From Hericium rajendrae (Eukaryota; Basidiomycota; Agaricomycetes; Russulales; Hericiaceae): 64,000 nucleotides of DNA. Every line of letters starts with the position of its first letter. The stretch's first letter is position 1. Both the position numbers and the translations under genes were made by a program. Positions 21,379-30,943 of this stretch are shown in pieces. Under the pieces are notes generated by a model. The model saw only the letters and a list, made by a program, of their open reading frames with translations, ran no database searches and was not told where the DNA came from. The stretch covers positions 930,001-994,000 of the forward strand of contig CM065883.1 in assembly GCA_033439255.1 (NCBI GenBank), read 5' to 3'.

Positions 21379-23557
21379 ATGTACGCTCGAAGACATGCAC
21401 GCTCCTCTCAGGCTTTCGAATTTGTCGACGACTCTGAGCCTGAAAGGGAGAATTTGAGACAAACACAAAAGGTTGCCAGACGGTTGAAGAAAGAGCAAGA
21501 GTCCCGTCCAGAAGCAAGCTCCGTCAACGCCCAAGGTCCAATGTCCAGCGGCACCCGTCATCGTCCTATTTCTATCCAGCCTAAAGACGAAGTGATTGAA
21601 CTCACTGGCGAGTGCACTGTGTACTTTGATCTATTGGCTGCATACTAATTCGGTGTATGCAGATTCAGCCGACGAATCAGCGGCTGATGAGCCACGGCCG
21701 TCTCTGCCCATGCCACCCAAAGATACTCGTCAGGATATTCCCTCAGGACACGCTTTTCATGAAGACATGTCTTCCACGGGCATTCGTCATCCAAAGTCGC
21801 CTGTCAAGGGACCGCGGTACGATGACGACGGTGAATTCTGCATCCAGGTCGGCCGTTTTGCGTACTCTGGAGACGAGCGGGTCAAGCCGGTCAAGGCCAG
21901 TACAGAAGCCTTCGTGCAGTCTGGTAGCAATGCCGCAAGTGCCAAGTCGACACCTGAACCAACATCCAAGCCAGTGCGCACGAGGAAGACTAAAGCACGC
22001 CTTGCTATTGACTTCTCTAACGCCGAGCTAGCCTCCCTTTCGAAATGCGTCTCATGTCAAATTTCCTGGACTGTGCGAAAGACTGTTCGCCAGAAGATCA
22101 ATCATATACAGACTTGCGCAAAGAAGCAGGGTTTGACACAAGACTCATTGAACGTCCTTCTTCGTCAGGAGCTAGATAAATCAACTCCAGCGGGCAGCAA
22201 GACTGTCTCTAGTGCTGAGCAAGAACCACCCGCAAAAACGTTCATGGAAGAAGTCGTTGACGATGCTGTTCCGAAGAGGCGGACGAAACGACCGAATGTT
22301 GTCCGGACCGTCGTGGGCTTGAGTCAGACGAGGACCAACATTCTGGACAAGGCACGCTCGTTTATCCAGGGCCGTCAGAATTCAGTAGAAGCTGTCCCCG
22401 AAGCCACTCAAAAATTCGGTCCAAGTAATCTTGCCTCCATTACTGAGGTTTCTGCGCCTCCCCAAACGCAACCTTTCCGTCATAGCAAGTTAGCCATCGG
22501 GCCCTCAATCGTCGAAGGTTTGATCACTACAGATGCATCGCCTAGTGGTTCTAGTGAATCACGCGACGATGAAAGTGGAAATGCCCCACCTGCAACGCGA
22601 ACTATGGCTCCTTCCAGGCTGGCTACGGCTCTGCTGCGCGATACTGGTACTTCAACGCCGTCTTCGACATATTCGTCTGCTGCGCCATCCGTGATCAGTG
22701 TACGTTTGCTTTTCATCTCTCGTGTAGATCCTACTTATAACACGTAGATATCCTCCTCTTCTCCTACACACCGTCACGTTATTTCTACTGCTCGCTCCAG
22801 CTCAAGCGAACGCTCTCGGCAACATCATTCAGTAACCACTCCGGAAGATCTCGTCCCTACTCGCCAGTCTCCTCACCTTCCGACTCATGTGAAAATCCCG
22901 CGCATGTCGATGGGTGAGATTGCATCTCATGCGGAGGGTGGAGAAGGCCAAGAAACCATAGTCGCCGATAATGTTTCCCACGGATGGTCTGACGATGATG
23001 CTTATATGCACTTCGAAACGGAGTTGAATACAATGTCGTCTTTCCAACATCACCCGCGTGTTTCGAGGTCGTTGTCGCCTATCCTTTCTCGAGATGATCG
23101 TAATGACAACTCACCTGCACCGTCGCAACAAGCTGGGCGCAAAATGAAGAGGGTACGAAGCAACAAGGGCAATGGCAAGGTCAAAGAAGGGGTCGTCGGC
23201 ATCATGGATGACACGACCTTCGCATCACAGTTCAGAGACCTTATCCTGGCGGACGCCATGCTCCATCTCCGCATACTACGATACGAAGTACGAGTTGCTC
23301 GTATTACTGAATACGATGCCTTTCATACTGACTCGTACTGCTCAGCCTATTGACTTTCAAGTATTCATGACAATAGCGGAGAGCTTGGGAGTCTCGAATC
23401 GGGGACTGAAGCTCAAAATCAGGAGCTTCCTTGACCAACACGTACGAGATCAAGAACGCGAATCGTACTTGCCTTAACTGATTTTTTGACACGACAGGCG
23501 GTCAACTTCTATGGCGCAGAACCGGGAGGTACTCGGACGAGAAAGCGGCATCCTTAG
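21379..23557 (+). CDS. SLX4: Structure-specific endonuclease scaffold subunit SLX4
   Basis: Predicted nuclear scaffold that binds the Slx1 nuclease for cutting branched DNA. The chosen start (21379) reads MYARRHARSSQAFEFVDDSE; the protein is mostly disordered and Ser/Pro rich. Two conserved islands support the call: a zinc-finger-like block CVSCQISWTVRKTVRQKINH...C near residue 190, and the C-terminal Slx4 domain, from FASQFRDLILADAMLHLRIL to PIDFQVFMTIAESLGVSNRG and IRSFLDQHAVNFYG. Splices: intron 1 21608-21662 works in phase only with a GC donor (G|GCGAGT...CAG); later introns are GT-AG. The stop codon is 120 bases from the convergent FPGS stop. SLX4 proteins diverge fast, so the call rests on the C-terminal domain. 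Confidence 0.78.
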
Positions 23558-23676
23558 ATGCTATAAGAAAATTTCCTCGAAATAATTATAGATATATCTA
23601 ATCCAGCCCCTGTTGAAGGTATGACGGGAGTTTATCCGGATATCCTGCATGGTATCATGACATCGTCCAATGTGAG

Positions 23677-25744
23677 CTATAGAGCCACGTCCGACAGCCC
23701 AGCGACTTCGATGACACCTCCAACAAGATGGAGACTGCCAGACACCAAGACGTCCACGTTTGTATCGCCGTCACCATCGCGAGTCGATGCAAGTTCGCGT
23801 ATGAGACCAATTGCATGCTCGATAGATGGGAGCACATGGATATTCTGAGATGGGAAGGACGGCACCAGGGAAGACCATGCCGTCGCTAAGTCCTGTTGTG
23901 TCTTCAAGTGCGCCAGGTCGTTCTCTGGTATGGCGAGAGTGGTCAAATCTGTGCCAGCCATGTGAACTGTTGCTAACTGAAGAGTCGAACCGATATCTGT
24001 ACCTCCTTTGAACCCTCCGTCAGCGTATGTGACGTTCGTGCAGAAGATTATATGGGTGAAGAACGAGTTCCGTTCTTCGTCGGACCCAAACAACTTGAGC
24101 TGAGCGGCAACAATGGAGAGGACGGTGCCTAAGAACGACGACCCATTGCGACCGCTCGTGCAATTAAAGACGAGGATTCGCATTCGCTGCCGTCTTCTGC
24201 TAGACGTGAGGTGAAAGTGTAAAAACGGCATAAGCGCAGCACTCACCCTGTCGTGGGTCTTAATGCGGCTTCTGGGCTTACGAACCATCGAGTACAGCAA
24301 TCCAGACTCTCAGTAGTGTGTGCGCCGTCCAAAAACCAGGTTGTGTTGTGGTATCTGGGATCAGCTACGATTTGACATCTTCCAGGCCATCGCGCGTTCT
24401 CAAGCCCTGCAATGAAGGACTTGGGAAGCTGCGCCGTCGGCTCGAAACCGTCTTGGATCTGCAAGAATTTACGAGCTAAATGGACTGCCAGGTTGGCATT
24501 CTGAACTTGATGGGCCCCCGCTAGCCCTGAAAACAATGGATATGTCACCCGATCAGTCTTTGGACGAGAACCATCGTACCAAGTTTGATGTCAGCCAACT
24601 CGGGCATTTCAGGTACGACGGAGAATTCAAGATGCCTAAACAGAACATGAGAAGTTGCGGACCTCACTGCACTATACAACACACTTTGCGATCAATACTT
24701 TGCTGTTTGAGCACCGATAAGGCTTCTTCAGGTTGGTTGACCGTCAAAGCTGGCACTCCTTCCTGAATGCACAGATCAGTCCTCGAAACAGGAACTAAAG
24801 ATGGGAACCTACCTTGTAGATGCCTCCTTTCTGCCACGCAATTTCTGGAAGCGTCTTACCAAGCACCGCGGTATGGTCGATGCCAAGAGCAGACACGCCA
24901 GTTACGATGGGCTTTGGAACGATGTTGGTACTGTCGTAGGTGCCGCCCACGCCCACCTCCAGAATCGTGGCATCGACCTATTCCATGATGAGATCATGAG
25001 ATGTTTTATGAAGATCTTGGTGATATAGCATTCACCTTTAGAGTCAGAAAAGCATGAAAAGCAACCAATGTCACGTATCGGAAATATGCTGGTTTTGCTG
25101 GAGTCTGCGGGAGCTTTCGCTATGGAGAAATTTAAACTAGAGATATTGAAGAAGTTTAGAGACATACGATATCATTCTTCTCTAGTCGATCCCAGACTTC
25201 GAAGAAATATTTGGCAAACTCCTCCTCGGATAGCGGTGTGCCATTGATACGTATTCGCTCACGAACTGCTACAAGATGTGGAGACGTATAAAGTCCTGAT
25301 TTTGTCCTTAGCAAATAAATAATATGTCAACAATCAGTCATACCTATCTTCCAATCGGGTTTAACGTGACGCAATATTGAGTTGGCAAACGCGGATGTAG
25401 AGCCTTTGCCTTTAGTTCCCGCTACATGGAGCACGTTAAGCTTGTTCAGGTCTTCTTGCTGGTTGTTGGGTAATGGGTTCTCGGTCATCGAAGTCTGTAA
25501 TACGACAGACCTTATATCCTATTCTCCCCAAGTATTCAACCATTTCTGGGATGGCAAATTCACTCTGACGCCCTCCGGAGGCTCTGACCGCTTCGAGGGT
25601 TGCAGCGTTGGATTGAAGTGTATTGAGACGGTCTATTGCATCCTTGTAGGTCCTGGTTGACATAGCTCTGGAAAAGACGTGCACAATGCGTCTTAGAGCA
25701 AGAGATGGGGGTTGGTGGGTGAGATAACGAGTGCAAAGGTGCAT
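23677..25744 (-). CDS. FPGS: Folylpolyglutamate synthase with alternative mitochondrial/cytosolic starts
   Basis: ATP-dependent ligase that adds glutamates to folates, keeping them in cells and mitochondria. The Mur-ligase P-loop is HVAGTKGKGSTSAF; also present are YTSPHLVAVRERIRI, TILEVGVGGTYDSTN, SALGIDHTAVLG, the second-domain WPGRCQIV and WFLDGAHT, and the C-terminal VDVLVSGSLHLVGG. The first ATG at 25744 gives an N-terminal extension MHLCTRYLTHQPPSLALRRI followed by VHVFSRA, rich in Arg/Leu/Ser and free of acids, i.e. a mitochondrial presequence. A second in-frame ATG at 25663 starts the core (MSTRTYKDAIDRL). Two starts for mitochondrial and cytosolic forms are known for eukaryotic FPGS; here they are inferred from sequence. 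Multiple short introns. Confidence 0.93.
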
Positions 25745-25893
25745 TCGACCGAATATGTAGTGTCACCCCGGCGCTCAGCAGCTTCCTCTTCCTCAGGCCC
25801 GGATTGATCGCTGCGAGGCAGATCTCAGATTTCCCCGAGATCTTATCTTATTTATCACGTGCGCGAGACGAGAATGACGTGACCGCGATTTGA

Positions 25894-25918
25894 ACGCGTT
25901 GGCTTCACGCGTCCACAA
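25894..25918. promoter_or_regulatory. Paired ACGCGT (MCB-type) boxes between FPGS and REV1
   Basis: ACGCGT occurs at 25894-25899 and 25907-25912, the second continuing as ACGCGTCCACAA to 25918, identical over 12 bases to 21156-21167 in the SLX4 promoter. The region is the 279-base divergent promoter of a folate gene and a translesion polymerase fragment, both plausible S-phase targets. Confidence 0.6.
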
Positions 25919-26023
25919 CTTGAACGAACTTTAGTCGACGAACATCCCTTCATTCATAACATTCGCAGTGCGGTTGCCTGATAATTTCTGCTAACCTGCC
26001 GTAATCTCTTCATGTGCGAGCCA

Positions 26024-26945
26024 TGGATAAGTTTGTTACGGTGACAAAACGCTCAAGCTCTCGTGCCACAAGCTCAGATGGTGAAAAAACAAAAATGAAG
26101 CACAGATACAATCCCTATGGCATTAACAAGAGCAACGAACGGGGTTATGAAAGATGGAAGGATAATAAACGGACGCAGAGGTAGGCATTGATTTATCGTA
26201 GTTTTCGGTGTCTCTCATGGAAAACATATGTAGAATTCTCGCCCCCTTTCGAAAAGATGCGTCCAGTCCATCCACAGTTTCGTCAGGAAGAATTACCAAG
26301 CATCTCCTCAACACGCTCACCGACGAATCAAACCCCATCACTCACTCTGACAGCATTCGACGAGCTGGTACGTCATCAGTTGAGTATGGAATGAGAAATC
26401 TACTGACTTTAATAATGGGTTAGATCATGTCTCATCTGTTGCGACGGGACACCAATGCGGGGAAAACCATGGCTCGAGACGCACATATTTTGACATACGA
26501 AACACAAAGCTTGCAGAACAGACCACTGCTCAAGAGACGAGTGTGTTGCGTAATGTCCGCGTGTACATCAACGGGTATCTTCAGGACACGACGGATATTG
26601 AAATGAAGCGAATCATTTCTCAAGCAGGAGGTGAAGTAATGTTTGTCGAGTTTTTTTAGCTTCAAGAAAAAAAGCTGATGAGCATCACAGGCGGACTGCG
26701 GCTGGCGCAACACATATTTTAACCTCTCAGCAACTGAACGGGGCGAAGACGCACAAATTGCTCACTTCAAAGCGAAACATAAGATCCATGTTGTCAGGCC
26801 TGAATGGGTCATAGACAGCATCAATGGCGGGATGCGATTACCTGAGAGGGCCTATTCCGTTGTGACGGATACGACGACCTCAAATCTAGAGGACATGATG
26901 CAAGTGAGCTCAAACATCCACAAGAGCAAGACACCCAAACTATGA
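26024..26945 (+). pseudogene. REV1: N-terminal REV1 (translesion polymerase) fragment with BRCT domain, frameshifted
   Basis: Spliced exons from MDKFVTVTKRSSSRATSSDG give the N-terminal layout of fungal Rev1: YFDIRNTKLAEQT, then a BRCT domain VYINGYLQDTTDIEMKRIIS, AGATHILTSQQLNGAKTHKL, and after a break VVRPEWVIDSINGGMRLPER. All introns are phase-consistent. A one-base loss lies between LLTSK and AKHKIHVVRPEW (near 26775). Shortly after the BRCT domain the reading ends with NLEDMMQVSSNIHKSKTPKL and stop. No deoxycytidyl-transferase domain follows; EFR3 begins next. So this is a truncated and frameshifted copy of a host gene, or the remnant of the original locus. Its promoter still carries the MCB-type boxes. 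Confidence 0.8.
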
Positions 26946-27121
26946 CACGACGCATTCGTTAAGACTCAACGTCCATAATCATGGAAAATAAATCATCGAT
27001 CGGATACCCAGTTGGCGATTCAAAACCGGTGGGGAGGCTCGTTTCCAAACTATTGTAGTATTTTGATGCAATGTAGCGATGAGTTGTATTTCATTGTACA
27101 CTGATCACGACGGGCCCTCCC
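26946..27121. other. Short spacer between REV1 fragment and EFR3
   Basis: No feature recognised; it marks the place where the catalytic part of REV1 would be expected but is absent. Confidence 0.5.
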
Positions 27122-30100
27122 ATGAGTATACACAGGTGCTGCTGTTCTAAGATGCAAGAGATAGGTGTTAGACTCTTGAAGCGGGGCTGGTCCCGGGGAG
27201 TGCGGGGAAAGCACGTGGCCACTACGTCAAAAAGTGTTGAGGTCAGCGCGACGGATGCGGCTCGTACAACCCACCGCAAGCTCGACGTCCTCTACCCTCT
27301 TTCGCTCTCCTTAAATACACCGCCCTTATTCTACCCCTTCCTACTTATACAGGACTCTCCTTCAAGGTCACTGGCTCTCCTTTCGTTCAATGCATCTCCC
27401 TTCACACCGAATCACGTGCAATTAATATCTGCATGCTACCCTCCATCCGCCGCCCTCCTCACTGCGGGTCCAGAATATCGTCCCAATGCTCAAGAGTTAT
27501 CGCGCCTAACGTATTATGCCTCAAACAGACCAGGAAAGATCAACAAATTAGGGTCTGAGCTCGAGAAGAGAATCAGGGGGGAATGCAAGAAGGCGCAAGC
27601 TGGTAATGCTCGTGCTAGAGCGTGAGTGCCAATCCTTCGTCATTCAGCCTGCTTTGACGAAGCATTATTCAGTTCGCTGCTCATTTCACTTTCTATCATG
27701 CGCGCACTGGCTACGGAGTGTCGCCGTGATATCTCCCTCCTGACACCTTCTCTGCTGACCTCTATAGACACAGTTCTCGCCGGTCTTTCTACCGACCTCG
27801 AGGTCTCTGCGAAAGTTGCGACATTGGTGAGCATAATATGAATGGAGTCTTTATAGGATCTTCGTACTGAATATGTTTAGTTCACCACCTTCACCACCTT
27901 CACAGATGGACGCCTCATCGGCGTGGATAGTCATGTCACGAGGGTTTACATGTCTATTTTGGACAGGTTCTCTCAAATGAGTGCCATAACCTCCAAGTCC
28001 TCTGACCACGAGTTTCGAAATCGGTAAGGAAATCTCTGTCATAGAACTATTTTAGTCTCATCCACATGCAGAACTCGTTTAGTGGGCCTTGCTGCTCTCA
28101 GTGGGGCCGTGACGTCGGAGGCACTATATGGCTCGAACTCATTCAGGATTCAAGCCTCTAAAATTGTGTCAGCGCTGGTGATAGACGTGCACGACGTTGA
28201 TCTCTCGATATTGGAGAATGAGTAAGCATCGCATGGTTTGTCTTGAAAGTGTCTAATTGATGGCCTTCCTAGATCCGCAACATTGAAGGAGAAAACAACA
28301 TCTCCGTATCTGGCGGAATTCCGTACACGACCTACGGTCGAAAGACGCGCCGCGTCAATACATCTTCACAAGGATGGTGATAAGGGACCTTCGTCCGTCG
28401 ACGTCACGAATGCCTGTCTGCGGACCTTTTCGACTCTTCTTGATCATTCCAACGGTGCTCAAGTAGCTGACGTGGTGCACGCTGCGTTAGAAAGCCTTGA
28501 CGACTGGAAGGGATGGGAGAAAAGTGGTCATTGCTGTTGGCTGGCTCGGAAAATGACCGACTGGTCGCAGTATCAATATCGATATGCTGTTCCGACACGG
28601 TTAGTGGAGTGTCTCCAGGAGAATCAAGATGCGCCTGTCACTAGGCCGCTGCACCATGCCTTAGCTTCCATGATCACAACTGTCTTCGATTCGCCCACCA
28701 CGGTCGTCAATCTGTCCACTTCTGACATCATCTCAACCCTCATTACCATCGTCCTTCGCAGAACAGCATCAGACCCAGATGACAGTCTTCTACCGTCTTT
28801 GGCGGCTTGCATTGCTTCGTTGAGCACCCATGTCTACTATTCTGACCAGATACACGATCTGGCCAGTGAACTGATTAGTAGGTTAATCACTGTTGAAGCC
28901 AACGGTGTTCCTGGACGAGAACGAGATGCGAACGACCGAAGTCGAGTCCAAGCCGTTAGGTGCCTCCTAGCCGGTCTGGTCGGTCTTATCCAGGCTGCTA
29001 ATCGTCATGAAGCGGGCAAACCAGACGAGCAGCGAGGTCGAGAGGAGCATAGAAGAAGCGAGGAGACGTCTAACGCTATTACTTCAACCTTTATTGCCTC
29101 AGAAGATCCCCAAAAACCGGTGCGGGTATCGATTGAACATGCCGACGACACTGGACGTCCATCTAATCGGACGAAGCTTGCTCCCGAGATATGGCAAGAC
29201 ACCCTGCACATTCTTTGCGACGAGAACTACGCTGTTCGCGCCGACTACGTCACTGCTCTTATCTTGTACCTAGAAACAGAAATATCGAGACGCGGCGAAT
29301 ACACCGACCAAGATGGCGTCCGGCGCCCACGACCATTGGCTGAAGGCCCTCTGCAGCAAGCGAGCAACATGATTGCAATGCTCTACGGCGATGCTTCTAC
29401 CCGATTTCTTCATGCTGCTCACGTGTATCTCTACATCTTGACTACTGCTTCTTCCCTTGGGACTTCCACGGCGTCATCATCTCCCGCTCGTTCGATGATT
29501 GGAGATGTGACTGGGAGTGCTGATGCTTCCGGGGTTGTTTACACCACTGCCGAGCCGCGTTTGTCCCTCACTGGCGAGCGCCGGGATTCCCCGACTCATT
29601 CACAGCACAATCGTCGGTCCATGTCTATCCCAGTCCGCATTCGAAAGCAGTCCGCAATTCAGCAAATGTTATCCCAACTGCCGTCGGAGCTTTCACTTTC
29701 CATCGCCACCGCATCGGACTATCGCAACATTCTTGTCGTTCTGCAGACAATTCACGAGCACCTGCCGGTCCGCGGTTTGCTGACAGGTGTACCGTTTCTA
29801 CTGCGTCTAGCCTCTATGGTCCGGAACGAAAGTACGCATCCCAACGAACTGGCTCGCGTACTCATTTTGCGGGAAGTTATCGTCCGAATTTGTCTATGCA
29901 TTGGGAAGACATGGGATTGCCAGGACGTGGTGACTTTGGCCGAACAGGTTTGTCGTCATGTTTCGATTGATTCCAGCTCGACGAATTGAATGCTTGTATC
30001 AGTCCCTTTCTTCAATGCCCGTCTCGTCTTATCTTCCCATATCTCTGAAGCGAAAGCCGGGGACATTAAACCCTCCGGAAGAACCTGTTCCATTAGTTCC

Positions 30101-30816
30101 AGCCGATTTAGCCCAAAGCACCTGGTTAGGAGTAGATATTGACTCCGTGATTCGCACGCTAGTGAAGAACCAGAACGTGAAGAATGCCACCGGCATGGAC
30201 GAAGAAACCCTTTATCGCCGTCTGACGGCGGAATGGAGCGCAGAAGCCGCTCTTAAAGATTGTAAGCATTCTTTGGATAACAGTTCTCGCGCCATATAAC
30301 GGATCCTTGTAGCGATGGAGCCTCAACCAGCTCATGATCCTTTGCGCGGCGATGGAGCTTCACAGCGTCTTAAGCTCGCACCGGCATTGATGCACATTGA
30401 GAACATGTCATTGCAGAGCTTGACTAGACCTACTCGCGGCGTCGGCGTGACGGACCTCCGTGATGCCCTTGAGGGCCGCAGTAGCATGTCCAACCCTGCG
30501 CTGGTCAATGCCGCACCGTCGATTTCTACGCTGGAGCATCCATTGGCCTCGCACGGTGACGCGACCTCAAACAGGCTGGTGCCCGTGCGTTCCAGGCCTG
30601 AGAAACCGAAGATCTCGGGAAATCCAAGCGAAGTACGAGATGTTCTTAACAAGCTCCGCATAGGAAAGCAAAGCGGAAACAGTAACCTACTCAAAGCCTC
30701 TTTCCCTGCTCTCCAGAGACGGGAATCTCAGTACGTGCTTCCCAGAAGTTGCGATCGTCCACACTCATCTGTGATTGTTTAGTTCATCGACCCTTCTTCC
30801 ACCTTACAAGTCATAA
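27122..30816 (+). CDS. EFR3: EFR3-like plasma-membrane scaffold for phosphatidylinositol 4-kinase
   Basis: Membrane anchor that recruits the Stt4/PI4KA kinase complex to the plasma membrane. Conserved N-terminal block: FTPNHVQLISACYPPSAALL, GPEYRPNAQELSRLTYYASN, RPGKINKLGSELEKRI, then ARARASLLISLSIMRALATE, CRRDISLLTPSLL and further helical repeats (ARM/HEAT-like), DWSQYQYRYAVPTRLVECL, IWQDTLHILCDENYAVRADY. The tail from about 30315 is disordered with RDALEGRSS, GNPSEVRDVLNKLRIGK and LLPPYKS. The start is unsure. Relatives, as I recall, begin with Met-His just before LFTPNHV; here ATGCATCTCCC at 27398 lies one base out of frame, and the nearest in-frame ATGs are 27152 and 27122. The stop, 128 bases from the convergent VPS52 stop, was placed after splicing the last small exon. 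Confidence 0.82.
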
Positions 30817-30943
30817 CTCTCGAACGTATTTGCATGCTTCCATTTTTAAAAGGACTCAATGGACCTTTGGGTATTTATTGTGGACATGGTTACGGGAATT
30901 ATTGCAGTGCTTGTTTGCCTAGGTGCAGGTATTTAAATAGTGG

